Assembly (NCBI GenBank): GCA_017621455.1
Contig: JAGATC010000003.1
Location: 1-64,000 of the forward strand
Reading direction: 5' to 3'
Length of the DNA stretch: 64,000 nucleotides
Origin: Alistipes sp.
GTDB lineage: Bacteria; Bacteroidota; Bacteroidia; Bacteroidales; Rikenellaceae
In this document: positions 7,606 to 17,480 of the stretch, piece after piece
Layout of the letters: every line of letters begins with the position of its first letter
Position numbering within the stretch: the stretch's first letter is position 1
Notes under the pieces: generated by a model
What the model saw: the letters and a program-made list of their open reading frames with translations, nothing else
Database searches by the model: none
What the model was told of the DNA's origin: nothing
Translations under genes and position numbers: made by a program

Positions 7606-9354
7606 ATGACGAACGATTTGGATAAGTTGGTTATGTCGAAGGCACAGGCATGGCTTGACGGTAACTACGATGAGGCGACCAAGCAGGAGGTTCGCATGTT
7701 GATGGAGACAAACCACAACGAGCTTGTGGAGAGTTTCTACAAAGACCTCGAGTTCGGTACTGGTGGCTTGCGTGGTATCATGGGTGTAGGTTCTAACCGC
7801 ATGAATATCTATACTGTAGGTGCTGCTACTCAGGGACTTGCAAACTATCTCAAACTTAATTTTGCAGGCGAGCAGATTAAGGTGGCTATTTCGCACGACA
7901 GCCGTAACAATTCGCGTATGTTCGCAGAGCGCGTAGCTGACATCTTCGCTTCTAACGGCTTTACTGTCTACCTCTTCGACGCTTTGCGTCCTACTCCCGA
8001 GCTCTCATTTGCTATTCGCGAGTTGGGTTGCCAGTCGGGTGTTATGGTCACCGCTTCGCACAACCCCAAGGAGTACAATGGCTACAAGGCATACTGGAAC
8101 GATGGTTCGCAGGTAACCTCTCCACACGACGTTAATATCATCGCCGAGGTGGGTAAGATTACCGACAATAACCAGGTGCTTACGGGCAAGAATCCCGAGA
8201 ATATCCACATCCTTGGTGAGGAGTTTGATAAGAAGTATTTGGCAGCTATCAAGGAGCTTTCGCTCTCGCCCGAGTCGGTGGCAAAGTATAACGACATGAA
8301 GATTGTTTATACACCTCTTCACGGTGCGGGTGTAAAGCTCGTTCCACAGTCGTTGCGCAACTACGGCTTTAATAATATTATATGTGTAGATGAGCAGATG
8401 GTGCTCGACGGTAACTTCCCCACCGTTGCATCGCCCAACCCCGAGGAGCGCAAGACTATGGCTATGGCTATCGAGCGTGCCGAGAAGGAGGGTGCAGACT
8501 TCGCCATGGCTACCGATCCCGATGCCGACCGCTTGGGTGTAGCTTTGCGTACGGGTAAGGGTGACTACGTTCTTTTGAACGGTAACCAGACTCTCGTGCT
8601 TCTCATGTGCTATCAGCTTACTCGCTGGGCAGAGCTTGGCAAGATTACGGGTAAGGAGTTTGTGGTTAAGACCATCGTAACCTCTATGATGCCCGATGCT
8701 GTTGCTGAGCACTTCGGCGTTAAGTGCTACAACTGCCTCACTGGTTTCAAGTACATCGCAAAGATTATCCGCGAGCAGGAGGGCAAGACTAAGTATATTG
8801 GTGGTGGCGAGGAGTCGTTTGGCTATCTCCCTGGCGACTATGTTCGTGACAAGGATGGTGTGTCGGCTATCACGCTCGTTGCCGAGGCTGCAGCGTGGGC
8901 ACGCGACACTATGGGCATCACACTATATGAGTGGTTGCAGCAGCTCTATGTTAAGTATGGCTTCTTCCGCGAGGGCCTTGTGAATGTTGTTCGCAAGGGC
9001 AAGGATGGTGCTGCCGAGATTCAGCAGATGATGGTAGACTACCGCCAGAATCCTCCTAAGTCGATTCTTGGCTCTCCTGTGGTTAAGATACTCGACTATA
9101 AGACATTGGAGGAGCTCGATGTTGCTACTGGTACAAAGAAGCCTATCGAGGGTATCGACGATAAGAGCAATGTATTGCAGTGGATTACTGAGGATGGCAC
9201 TAAGGTTTCGGTACGTCCTTCGGGTACAGAACCTAAGATTAAGTTCTACTTCGGTGTGAAGGCTAAACTCGAGTCTGTGGATAAGTTCGACGAGACGCTT
9301 GCTGCACTCGACCAGAAGCTTGAGGATATCAAGGTTGAGCTTAAGCTCGTATAA
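7606..9354 (+). CDS. Phosphoglucomutase/phosphomannomutase (alpha-D-phosphohexomutase)
   Basis: 582 residues, as in the PgcA/PGM2-like branch. It interconverts hexose 1- and 6-phosphates in sugar activation. Four family signatures are visible: an early GTGGLRGIMGVGSNRMN, the phosphoserine loop TASHNPKEYNGYK, the metal loop ATDPDADRLG, and the sugar-binding GGGEESFGY. The C-terminal phosphate-binding motif is RPSGTEPKIKFY. The gene has its own promoter and is closed by a strong bidirectional terminator at 9372. Whether glucose, mannose or both is the substrate cannot be told from sequence. Confidence 0.95.
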   Translation: MTNDLDKLVMSKAQAWLDGNYDEATKQEVRMLMETNHNELVESFYKDLEFGTGGLRGIMGVGSNRMNIYTVGAATQGLANYLKLNFAGEQIKVAISHDSRNNSRMFAERVADIFASNGFTVYLFDALRPTPELSFAIRELGCQSGVMVTASHNPKEYNGYKAYWNDGSQVTSPHDVNIIAEVGKITDNNQVLTGKNPENIHILGEEFDKKYLAAIKELSLSPESVAKYNDMKIVYTPLHGAGVKLVPQSLRNYGFNNIICVDEQMVLDGNFPTVASPNPEERKTMAMAIERAEKEGADFAMATDPDADRLGVALRTGKGDYVLLNGNQTLVLLMCYQLTRWAELGKITGKEFVVKTIVTSMMPDAVAEHFGVKCYNCLTGFKYIAKIIREQEGKTKYIGGGEESFGYLPGDYVRDKDGVSAITLVAEAAAWARDTMGITLYEWLQQLYVKYGFFREGLVNVVRKGKDGAAEIQQMMVDYRQNPPKSILGSPVVKILDYKTLEELDVATGTKKPIEGIDDKSNVLQWITEDGTKVSVRPSGTEPKIKFYFGVKAKLESVDKFDETLAALDQKLEDIKVELKLV

Positions 9355-9371
9355 GCATTAGATGCTACATT

Positions 9372-9412
9372 AAAAGAGTAAGGCTACCCATTCGGGCAGC
9401 CTTACTCTTTTT
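9372..9412. terminator. Bidirectional terminator between convergent genes
   Basis: A stem of about 18 pairs with one mismatch (9372-9389 against 9394-9411) has A residues at the left foot and T residues at the right foot. It can serve both the mutase gene and the minus-strand lipoprotein gene ending at 9429. Confidence 0.88.
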
Positions 9413-9428
9413 AACACCTATCTTATCG

Positions 9429-10907
9429 TTACAAGAAACGGTTGTTGTGGGCGCTACGTGTTGTTGCACCTGTGTTGAAGTCGGGTAGTGTACAACGAGT
9501 GTATACAGATATGTCTGTGTCGTCGGCTGTGTCTATCCATGTCATGGTGTCGCCATCCACCGTTACGGTATAGGATGCGCTCCATGCTGTGCCATCGGTG
9601 TACTCACCCGAGATTACACTATTCTCGAGGGTTGTGGTGCTGTAGAACTGCTCCCACTCACGGCTCTCGATGCGCTGCCAGAGGGTCACTACGCCATCCT
9701 CGGTAATCGAGAGATATACATCGAATGATGGCTCTGCACCACGCCATAGTGTCAACTGCCAGTCGCCAGCAATTGCTGTGGTGTCAGTGTCGCCACCAAC
9801 GGGAGGAGTTGGAGGTGTAGGTGGGGTGGGTGTCTCCTCTTTGGGAATTGTGATTGTCACTACGTCCGAGAGCTTTACCTTCTTCTCAGCACCTGCCACA
9901 ACAGCAGCGGCAAACTCATACTCCTTACCCTCCTCGAACGATGCTACGGCAAGCGAAAGGCTTATGCCACCATTGGTTAGCTCTACTTCAGTCTTATTCG
10001 ACCAATAGTACTGCTCGCCACCTGGCTCACGATAGTATACGTAGTACTCTAAGTTGTAGTAGTCGGGACGCTCCACACCATCAAACCACACCTTTACGCT
10101 CTCAACATCAATTTCGATGTTGTCGCCTACGATGGTCACATCTGGTGTAGATATTTCTGCTGTAACCTCAGCATACTCGGTCATAAACTCGTCACTCTCT
10201 GTGGTGATGGTTGGGAATTGGTCGTCTGCTGGGGTGAAGACCACACGGTAGAGGTAGGGGCTATACTCCTCAAGGTAGTCGGCACCCTCCGCGGGAATAG
10301 TGATAGTCTCTGTGCCGTCACTAAAGTTCTCGCCAGCGATGTCGATACCAATCCACTCCAATTCGGAGCGTTTACGCGCATACTCTACTCGTACGTTGCT
10401 AAAAGGTACTTCCTTATCGTCTACGAGGTATGCTACCTCCGAGAGCGTAATAGTCGCCATGATACCTTTAGCCTCTACCGACGCTCTGCACATTGCGGCA
10501 TATTCGGGTGTGTGAGTCTTTGTCTCGAAGCGATAAGCCTCACTCTTCTTACCACCATGCTCACCAGCGTCAATAAACGTATAAGCTATATACTGTGTAG
10601 ATGGTTCGAGGTCGTTGATGGTGAATATTATTACCGATTCCTTAGTTTCATACTCCTTGACTATGGTCAGCTCTTCAACAAACTGATCTTCGGCGCGCAC
10701 ATATCCCAGCGTGATAACCGCCTCGTTGTATATCTCGCCATCGACCGCTGCAAAGGGCTGGTCAATAATGATTTTAGCACTTGTCTCGGTAGTCTCAGAG
10801 CGAGGTGAACCGAAGTAGTAATTGACGCTTGGCTTAATTATCTGCTCAATCTCGTCGCACGCTGTAAATAGCAAGGCTGCTACACATATATATAATAGTC
10901 TCTTCAT
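9429..10907 (-). CDS. Surface-type lipoprotein with Fn3-like region and C-terminal beta domain
   Basis: 492 residues from the ATG at 10907, chosen because the signal peptide starts there. The lipobox is FTAC and the residues after Cys are acidic (DEIE), as in Bacteroidetes lipoproteins sent to the cell surface. Residues about 20-360 look like tandem immunoglobulin or fibronectin type III-like beta domains. A Pro-Thr linker with TPPTPPTPP follows, and the last 110 residues (starting AGDWQLTLW) resemble a lipocalin-like beta sandwich. It starts 20 bases after the protease gene on the same strand, so both are probably co-transcribed and may work together at the surface. Function unknown. Confidence 0.8.
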   Translation of the reverse strand: MKRLLYICVAALLFTACDEIEQIIKPSVNYYFGSPRSETTETSAKIIIDQPFAAVDGEIYNEAVITLGYVRAEDQFVEELTIVKEYETKESVIIFTINDLEPSTQYIAYTFIDAGEHGGKKSEAYRFETKTHTPEYAAMCRASVEAKGIMATITLSEVAYLVDDKEVPFSNVRVEYARKRSELEWIGIDIAGENFSDGTETITIPAEGADYLEEYSPYLYRVVFTPADDQFPTITTESDEFMTEYAEVTAEISTPDVTIVGDNIEIDVESVKVWFDGVERPDYYNLEYYVYYREPGGEQYYWSNKTEVELTNGGISLSLAVASFEEGKEYEFAAAVVAGAEKKVKLSDVVTITIPKEETPTPPTPPTPPVGGDTDTTAIAGDWQLTLWRGAEPSFDVYLSITEDGVVTLWQRIESREWEQFYSTTTLENSVISGEYTDGTAWSASYTVTVDGDTMTWIDTADDTDISVYTRCTLPDFNTGATTRSAHNNRFL

Positions 10908-10927
10908 ATTCGTCACTGTTTTAAGTA

Positions 10928-12811
10928 TTACAACCATCCGCCATTCTCGGCCTTTGCGCCACGAACAACCAACTCAAACTCTCGCTCTACTACCATACCG
11001 CCCATTAGGTCGCCACCACCAACGGTCTGACCACCAATGATGGCATTGACCTTTATGCGGCCCGAGCCAGGATTGTTACACTTAATTGAGAGCATACCAT
11101 TCTCGATGCGTGGCTTGCCCTGCATGCCGAGTGCATCGCGCACCTCGTCAGATACCTCGCAACCCTGATACGAGAGATCCTCCGAGCCAGCACCGAAGTA
11201 CTCGTCGAGTGATAGTAGTGATGCCACGCCAGTCTTAAAGTATAGACAAGGTGTTGAATCCATCTGCATAAGAAGTAGGTGCGCATCGATATATCCCGAG
11301 CCGAGCTTCTTGACATAAGGTGCAAGATTCATATCATAGTATGAACCAGTATTATAGTCAAAAAATTGCTTTGTACCTGTCTGATACTGGTTTATGTCGT
11401 GCACCGAGGTCTGAATGAGCGCGCGGAGGTAGTCTGGCGTGAGCGTGTAGCCCTGCTTTAGTGCGTATGACAGCGCCAGCGCAGCGCAGCCCGTGACGTG
11501 GGGCGTAGCCATAGACGTACCCTGCATATACTCATAGCCATATATGAGGCTGGTTGAGGTCGACGATATGCAATACACAGTGCCGTAGTTGGCATCGCCA
11601 CCTGGAGCAGCAATATTGCAGCCTGGGCCATAGTTAGTATAGTAGGCTGCGGTGTAGTCCGATGACATCGCCGTAACGCAGACATACTTATGGTAGGCGC
11701 CTGGGTAGCAGGGCTGTGTGTATGTCTCGTTACCCGCAGCGAAGATTGCTACTCCACCCTCCATAACGCCATCAAGGCGGGCGTTGGTCTGGAAGTAGTC
11801 GATAGCATTCTTAAGAGCTGAGTCGTACTGCTCAAACTGATTGTCCGAGATGTAGACATCTGGCTCGTAGCCCCACGAGTTGTTGATAAGCACTGCGCCA
11901 TTGTCGGCAGCATACTGGTAGCCGCGCACAATCTGGTGCTGGTAACATCCATCCTCGCCCTCGAAAATCTGTATGGACATAAGTCGCACACCGTCGTTAT
12001 TTCCCGTACCGCCAGCAATACCACAAACAGCATAGCCGTTGTTGTTTACTGCTGAGATAGTACCTGCCACGTGTGTGCCGTGGTCGTCGGCCGTAACCTT
12101 GCCCGAGTCCTTAACAAAGTTATAGCCATAGATGTCGTCGACATATCCGTTCATATCATCATCTATGCCCAGTTGGCCATTCTGTTCCGCCTCGTTGACC
12201 CACATATTATCCTTGAGGTCGGGATGGTCATACATAATACCACCATCCATAACAGCCACAATAACGCGACGATCACCTGCGGTGTACTTCCACGCGTTGA
12301 GGAGGTTGATGTCGGCACCAGCTACACAAAAATTACCTACCGAGCCATCGTTGTAGTAGTGCCACTGCCAGGGTAGCTCGGGGTCGTCGAAGGGCATCTC
12401 TACCGAGCGCGTAGGCTCGGGGCGTGACGTGGGCATAGGCAGCGCCTGACTTGCAATACGCTTCATCTTAAGGTCGAACTCCACGCGCTCGACACACTCC
12501 AGTGTTGCAATCTTCTCGGCCACAGCCTTAAGGTCAAGACTCTCGTCGAAGTGAACAAGCATCCAGCGGTCGAGTTTGTCATTGCCTGTAGTTGTGGGAA
12601 ACAGGGGCTCCACCTCTAAGGTAATACCCTCGACACTGATGTCCTCGGTGCTGTTTGTCAGACGTACCATGAGGCGTCCCTGAGCGGCACTGTCTCCCCA
12701 GTTGTGGATTTTGTTTGAGGAGTCTTCATTGTGTTGAATGTGGTCAACATTATCGGTTGCACATGCCATGCATAGCAACGTGGCAACGATTGCCAGATAA
12801 AATCTATTCAT
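10928..12811 (-). CDS. Subtilisin-like (S8) serine protease lipoprotein
   Basis: 627 residues from the ATG at 12811. The lipobox is CMAC, so the protease is lipid-anchored outside the cytoplasm. An N-terminal prodomain (about residues 45-130) resembles that of fervidolysin. The catalytic triad is visible: Asp in AVMDGGIMYDHPD, His in DDHGTHVAGT, Ser in GTSMATPHVTG; the oxyanion Asn is in FAAGNE. After the peptidase domain there are about 150 residues ending in a beta-rich region. All active-site residues are present, so it should be active. The adjoining lipoprotein gene starts 20 bases downstream. Substrate unknown. Confidence 0.93.
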   Translation of the reverse strand: MNRFYLAIVATLLCMACATDNVDHIQHNEDSSNKIHNWGDSAAQGRLMVRLTNSTEDISVEGITLEVEPLFPTTTGNDKLDRWMLVHFDESLDLKAVAEKIATLECVERVEFDLKMKRIASQALPMPTSRPEPTRSVEMPFDDPELPWQWHYYNDGSVGNFCVAGADINLLNAWKYTAGDRRVIVAVMDGGIMYDHPDLKDNMWVNEAEQNGQLGIDDDMNGYVDDIYGYNFVKDSGKVTADDHGTHVAGTISAVNNNGYAVCGIAGGTGNNDGVRLMSIQIFEGEDGCYQHQIVRGYQYAADNGAVLINNSWGYEPDVYISDNQFEQYDSALKNAIDYFQTNARLDGVMEGGVAIFAAGNETYTQPCYPGAYHKYVCVTAMSSDYTAAYYTNYGPGCNIAAPGGDANYGTVYCISSTSTSLIYGYEYMQGTSMATPHVTGCAALALSYALKQGYTLTPDYLRALIQTSVHDINQYQTGTKQFFDYNTGSYYDMNLAPYVKKLGSGYIDAHLLLMQMDSTPCLYFKTGVASLLSLDEYFGAGSEDLSYQGCEVSDEVRDALGMQGKPRIENGMLSIKCNNPGSGRIKVNAIIGGQTVGGGDLMGGMVVEREFELVVRGAKAENGGWL

Positions 12812-12907
12812 ATTTGTAGTTTTAGTTTCTCTTGTTACACACCTGTAGTCCACAAATATACGTAAAAATAATCATTTTACAAATCGTAACTCGCAGATTG
12901 TCAAGAA

Positions 12908-12931
12908 AAGGGCAAGCCAGCGCCCGCCCTT
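12908..12931 (-). terminator. Rho-independent terminator after galM
   Basis: On the minus strand a 6-bp GC-rich stem (12926-12931 with 12908-12913) is followed by TTCTT. It lies 22 bases beyond the galM stop and separates that operon from the protease gene. Confidence 0.6.
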
Positions 12932-12953
12932 CTGTTTGTCCCTATTCGCTATG

Positions 12954-14009
12954 TTAGAACGTGCCGAGCTTGAATACTATCTTATTGCAGTAGAGTTCGC
13001 CAGCATGTAGCTCGATGGTGGGGAAGTTGGGGTGGTGCACAGCATCGCTAAATGCCTGGCACTCGATAGCCACACCGGCATAGTCGTCGTAGTACTTGTC
13101 CGACTTGGTCTTAGGGCAGCCTCCTGCCAACCAGTTGCCTGTATAGAGCACTGCTGCAGGCTGTGATGATAGCACGGTTACTTTACGTCCCGTAGCCTCG
13201 CAGCGTAGCTCGCCAACCTCGCCAAGGATGTTCTTTTGCCAGCCATCCACCTTGAAGCAGTGGTCGTAGCCGTGGAAAGTGCGAATGTTGTTAAACTCCG
13301 AGTCTATATCATCGCCAAAGATGCGACCCTCGGTAAAGTCGAGGGCAGTGCCCTTAACTGCGAGAAGCTTACCTGTGGGAATCTGCACGGTATCCATCTC
13401 AAGCACCTCCGAGCTGTTGAGTTTAAGCTCGTGGTCGAGGATTGTCTTGCCAGAGCCCTCGCCGTGAAGGTTCCAATAGAGGTGGTTGGTGAGGTTACAT
13501 ACAGTATTTTTTGATGACTTTGCGAGGTATGTAATCTCGAGGTTATCCTCATCGTCGAAATCGTAGATAGCCTCCACAACGAGCTCACCAGGATAGCCCT
13601 GCTCCATATCCTCCGATACATAGCTGAATACCACGCGGTTGGTCTCCACGCGACCCTCCCAGTAGCGGTTAGCAAAGCCCTTAGAGCCACCGTGTAGGTG
13701 GTTGGGACCATTGTTTACCTCAAGGCGGTACTCCACACCATCAATGGTCATCTGTCCGCGTGCGATACGGCCGGCAACACGACCTACGCTCTTTCCGCTT
13801 GCTGCGCCATCGCCAATGTAACTCAACGGATCCTTGTAGCCAAGAGCCACATCGTCGATATTGCCATTGCGGTCAGCGAACTTAACGCCTACGATTGATG
13901 CACCAATATTACACAGCTGCACCTCAGAGCCACGCTCGTTGCGCATAGTGTAGAGGATAATACCCTCACCTTCGGGGGTAGAGCCCCATATATGCTGCAA
14001 AATCTCCAT
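12954..14009 (-). CDS. galM: Aldose 1-epimerase (galactose mutarotase)
   Basis: 351 residues, the usual length. The enzyme interconverts alpha and beta anomers of galactose or glucose. The substrate-binding segment GPNHLHGGSKGFANRYWEG carries the first family His; LTNHLYWNLHGEG carries the second; the C-terminal AIECQAFSDAVHHPNFP holds the general-base Glu. Its start codon overlaps the gltX stop codon in TAATG, so translation is probably coupled. No other galactose genes are near, so a housekeeping role is likely. Confidence 0.93.
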   Translation of the reverse strand: MEILQHIWGSTPEGEGIILYTMRNERGSEVQLCNIGASIVGVKFADRNGNIDDVALGYKDPLSYIGDGAASGKSVGRVAGRIARGQMTIDGVEYRLEVNNGPNHLHGGSKGFANRYWEGRVETNRVVFSYVSEDMEQGYPGELVVEAIYDFDDEDNLEITYLAKSSKNTVCNLTNHLYWNLHGEGSGKTILDHELKLNSSEVLEMDTVQIPTGKLLAVKGTALDFTEGRIFGDDIDSEFNNIRTFHGYDHCFKVDGWQKNILGEVGELRCEATGRKVTVLSSQPAAVLYTGNWLAGGCPKTKSDKYYDDYAGVAIECQAFSDAVHHPNFPTIELHAGELYCNKIVFKLGTF

Positions 14010-15541
14010 TACTCTGCGGGTGTTAGGTTAGTCATAAGTGCATCGATACGCTTCAAGCACTCCTCTTTGCCAATAAACTCTGTTACGTCGAACATGCCTG
14101 GGCCCTTACCAGCGCCCACCAATGCCAAGCGTAGGGTGTTCATCACCTGACCCAAAGAGTAGCCCTCGGCCTCAATCCACGCGCGAACTACGGCCTCGGT
14201 ATTCTCCTTCGAGAAGTCGTCGATACCCTCGAGGATGCCACGTAGCTTACCCAACATAGCGGGGTTGTCGCCCTTCCACTGCTTCTTTGCGAGCTTCTCC
14301 TCATATTCGGTAGGTGCCACGAAGAAGAACGATACGAGGTCCCAAATATCGGTTACGAGGGTCATACGCTCCTTCATAATGCCAGCAGCCTTACCCGCGC
14401 GCTCGTCTGTAGTCTCGATGCCGTGCTCACGCAAGATGGGCTGCACGAAGGGAACAAACTGCTCGTCGGTGAGCGAATGCATATACTGCGCATTGAACCA
14501 CTTAGCCTTATCTGGCTGGAAACGAGCGCCCGCCTTAGATACGCGGTCGAGCGAGAATGAGTCGATAAGCTCCTGCATAGAGAAGATCTCCTGGTCGGTA
14601 CCAGGGTTCCAGCCGAGCAACGACAACATATTTATAAAGGCTTCGGCCAAGTAGCCATCCTCGCGGTAGCCGCGCGATGTCTCACCTGTGGGCGATGTCC
14701 AGAACAATGGGAATACGGGGAAGCCCATCTTGTCGCCATCACGCTTCGAGAGCTTACCGCTACCCGTAGGCTTCAAAAGCAAGGGTAGGTGTGCAAACTC
14801 AGGCTGAGTATCAGTCCAACCAAAGGCACGATAGAGAAGGTAGTGCAATGGCAACGATGGCAGCCACTCCTCGCCACGAATTACGTGCGATACCTCCATA
14901 AGGTGGTCGTCGACGATGTTAGCGAGGTGGTATGTGGGCAGTGCATCTGCCGACTTATAGAGTACCTTGTCGTCGAGCGTAGAGGTATTAACCTCCACAT
15001 GGCCACGGATGAGGTCATCCATCTTAACCACCTCATTCTCGGGCATCTTGAAGCGTACAACCCACTGGTCACCACGTGCTATGCGTGCTTCAACCTCCTC
15101 CTTCGAAAGTGAGAGCGATGTGGGGAGCTTCTCGCGCACCTCGTAGTTGTATGCGAAGGTCTTGCCCGCCTCCTCAGCCTCCTTACGTAGAGCATCAAGC
15201 TCCTCGGGAGTGTCGAATGCGTAGTATGCCCAACCAGCATCAACGAGCTGCTTGGCGTACTTCAAGTATATCTCGCGGCGCTCGCTCTGACGGTAGGGGG
15301 CGTGTGGGCCACCTACGCCTACGCCCTCGTCAATCTCGATGCCGCACCACTTGAGCGACTCTATGATATAATCCTCGGCACCAGGCACGAAGCGCTGTGA
15401 GTCGGTATCCTCGATGCGTAGAATCATCTTGCCGCCGTGGCGACGAGCAAATAGGTAGTTATATAGTGCTGTGCGCACACCGCCAATGTGTAGCGGACCC
15501 GTAGGGCTGGGTGCAAAGCGCACTCTTACTTCACGTGTCAT
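14009..15541 (-). CDS. gltX: Glutamyl-tRNA synthetase
   Basis: 510 residues. It charges tRNA-Glu with glutamate. The class I signature HIGH appears as HIGG in [23 protein letters not shown], and the KMSKS loop as KLSKRDGD. The C-terminal anticodon-binding domain ends around [16 protein letters not shown]. It is the penultimate gene of a minus-strand run trpS, ClC, ychF, SIMPL, gltX, galM with small gaps, which places two tRNA synthetases and a ribosome-associated GTPase-type ATPase in one transcript. Confidence 0.97.
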   Translation of the reverse strand: MTREVRVRFAPSPTGPLHIGGVRTALYNYLFARRHGGKMILRIEDTDSQRFVPGAEDYIIESLKWCGIEIDEGVGVGGPHAPYRQSERREIYLKYAKQLVDAGWAYYAFDTPEELDALRKEAEEAGKTFAYNYEVREKLPTSLSLSKEEVEARIARGDQWVVRFKMPENEVVKMDDLIRGHVEVNTSTLDDKVLYKSADALPTYHLANIVDDHLMEVSHVIRGEEWLPSLPLHYLLYRAFGWTDTQPEFAHLPLLLKPTGSGKLSKRDGDKMGFPVFPLFWTSPTGETSRGYREDGYLAEAFINMLSLLGWNPGTDQEIFSMQELIDSFSLDRVSKAGARFQPDKAKWFNAQYMHSLTDEQFVPFVQPILREHGIETTDERAGKAAGIMKERMTLVTDIWDLVSFFFVAPTEYEEKLAKKQWKGDNPAMLGKLRGILEGIDDFSKENTEAVVRAWIEAEGYSLGQVMNTLRLALVGAGKGPGMFDVTEFIGKEECLKRIDALMTNLTPAE

Positions 15542-15565
15542 AGGTATAATGGTTTAAGTGTTAAT

Positions 15566-16303
15566 TTATTTCTCATCAATAAAGAACTCCGAACGTACTG
15601 TCACGCGTGCCTTCTTCTCGCGCGAAGAGAGGTTGAATGAGCCACCTGCCGAGAACTCCTCGTCACCCGTAGCGGCAGTAATCTGGAAGACACCCGCACG
15701 CGACAGCTTAAGCTCACCCAATGCTGATTTCGAACTCTTGGCGATGTTTGCTGCGCGCTCGCGAGCATCGGCAGCTGCGGCAGAGAGAAGCTCGAGCTTA
15801 ACATCCTCCAAGCCCGTGTAGTAGTACATGGGGTTAAATACGTGGATGTCGATACCCTCGGCGATAAGCGATGGGAGCTCACGTGCCGCCGACTCGGTGG
15901 TGTCTACATCTGCCGACTCTATGGTGAACGACAGTGTGATCTGGTAGCCTGCAAACTGCTGACCGATATAGTCGCCATTCTCGTAGATAGAGCGGAACAA
16001 CTCATTTGTATTTGGCATCTCGAACGATATAGTCTCCTCGTTAACACCCTTAGATGCGAGGAACTCGACAGTCTTTGCGCGGTCACGCTCAAGGTTGTGG
16101 TAAGCATCGGCAGCCTCATAGGCCTCAACCGTGATATGTCCCTCAATTACGATAAGGTCAGATGTAAACTCTGTTTCGCCAAGACCTGTGACGGAAATGG
16201 TGCCTTGTGCGGGCTTGTGACCCTCGGTGTAGGCCGCTGCAACAACTATTGCTGCCAATACGAAGCCTACGGCGATGATGATATATTTCCAAAGATTTCC
16301 CAT
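15566..16303 (-). CDS. SIMPL domain (DUF541) membrane-anchored protein
   Basis: 245 residues. A single N-terminal hydrophobic helix (YIIIAVGFVLAAIVVAAAY) acts as a membrane anchor or uncleaved signal; the rest is outside. The beta-alpha domain begins ISVTGLGETEFTSDLIVI and contains the conserved DARERAANIAKS helix typical of SIMPL/BP26 proteins, which form ring-like oligomers in the envelope. It lies 24 bases before gltX and 19 bases after ychF. Biochemical role unknown. Confidence 0.88.
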   Translation of the reverse strand: MGNLWKYIIIAVGFVLAAIVVAAAYTEGHKPAQGTISVTGLGETEFTSDLIVIEGHITVEAYEAADAYHNLERDRAKTVEFLASKGVNEETISFEMPNTNELFRSIYENGDYIGQQFAGYQITLSFTIESADVDTTESAARELPSLIAEGIDIHVFNPMYYYTGLEDVKLELLSAAAADARERAANIAKSSKSALGELKLSRAGVFQITAATGDEEFSAGGSFNLSSREKKARVTVRSEFFIDEK

Positions 16304-16322
16304 AGTTGTATGTTTTTATCGG

Positions 16323-17420
16323 TTATACGTTGAACAAGAAGTGCATAATGTCGCCATCCTCGACGATATACTCCTTACCTTCGATGCCAATCTTGCCCAC
16401 ATCGCGGCAGGCACGCTCCGAGCCAAGCTCAACATAATCGGCATACTTGATCACCTCGGCACGGATAAAGCCACGCTCAAAGTCGGTGTGGATGATGCCC
16501 GCAGTCTCTGGAGCCTTCATACCGCGGCGGAATGTCCACGCACGGCTCTCGTCGGCACCCGTGGTAAAGAATGTCTGCAAGTCCAAGAGACGGTATGCGG
16601 CCTTAATCAGGCGGCTCACGCCCGACTCCTCAAGACCCATATCCTGGAGGAACATCTGGCGCTCCTCGAAGGTCTCCAACTCTGCAATGTCGGCCTCGGC
16701 GCTCGCTGCTACTATAAGCATCTCAGCGTGCTCGTTGGCAATAGCTGCCTTAACAGCCTCGGTGTGGGCGTTACCCTTAACAGCAGATGCCTCGTCTACG
16801 TTACATACGTAGAGTACGGGCTTATCTGTAAGTAGGTTTAGGTCCCACACGCTCTTACGCTCCTCGGCTGTAAGCTCCACGGTACGTGCCGAGAGACCCT
16901 GCTCCAATGCCTCCTTATAGCGGCAGAGGATGTCGTACTGACGCTTAGCGTTCTTGTCGCCAGCCGTGGCCTGCTTCTGGCACTTGCCTATACGGTTTTC
17001 GATGGTCTCGAGGTCTTTGAGCTGAAGCTCGGTGTCGATGATGCCCTTGTCGCGAACGGGGTCTACGGTGCCGTCAACGTGAGTGATATTCTCATTCTCG
17101 AAGCAACGCAATACGTGGATGATAGCGTTGGTGTTACGTATGTTTGCAAGGAACTTATTACCTAAGCCCTCACCCTTAGATGCACCCTTAACAAGACCTG
17201 CGATATCCACAATCTCGATGGTGGTGGGTACCACGCGCTTGGGGTTGTCAATCTCTACGAGCTTTGTTAGACGCTCGTCGGGCACGGTGATTACACCCAC
17301 GTTGGGCTCGATGGTGCAGAAGGGGAAGTTGGCTGCCTGTGCACGTGCGTTCGACAGACAGTTAAATAGTGTCGACTTGCCCACGTTGGGAAGTCCTACA
17401 ATACCACATTGTAATGCCAT
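16323..17420 (-). CDS. ychF: Redox-regulated ATPase YchF (Obg family)
   Basis: 365 residues, the family norm. YchF is an Obg-family P-loop protein that prefers ATP and binds ribosomes. The P-loop is GLPNVGKSTLFN, the G3 region is DIAGLVKGASKGEGLGN, and NVDE replaces the NKxD guanine motif, which explains ATP preference. The C-terminal TGS domain ends EGKEYIVEDGDIMHFLFNV. It sits between the ClC channel (60-base gap) and the SIMPL gene (19-base gap). Confidence 0.97.
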   Translation of the reverse strand: MALQCGIVGLPNVGKSTLFNCLSNARAQAANFPFCTIEPNVGVITVPDERLTKLVEIDNPKRVVPTTIEIVDIAGLVKGASKGEGLGNKFLANIRNTNAIIHVLRCFENENITHVDGTVDPVRDKGIIDTELQLKDLETIENRIGKCQKQATAGDKNAKRQYDILCRYKEALEQGLSARTVELTAEERKSVWDLNLLTDKPVLYVCNVDEASAVKGNAHTEAVKAAIANEHAEMLIVAASAEADIAELETFEERQMFLQDMGLEESGVSRLIKAAYRLLDLQTFFTTGADESRAWTFRRGMKAPETAGIIHTDFERGFIRAEVIKYADYVELGSERACRDVGKIGIEGKEYIVEDGDIMHFLFNV

Positions 17421-17480
17421 AATCTTATCTTATACTTTATTTTGTTTCTATTTCTTAATTATTAGCTCTGCTACTGTTTA

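Noticed and set aside
8005..8712. Minus-strand open frame of 235 codons
   Set aside because: Antisense to the phosphohexomutase gene, no family features.
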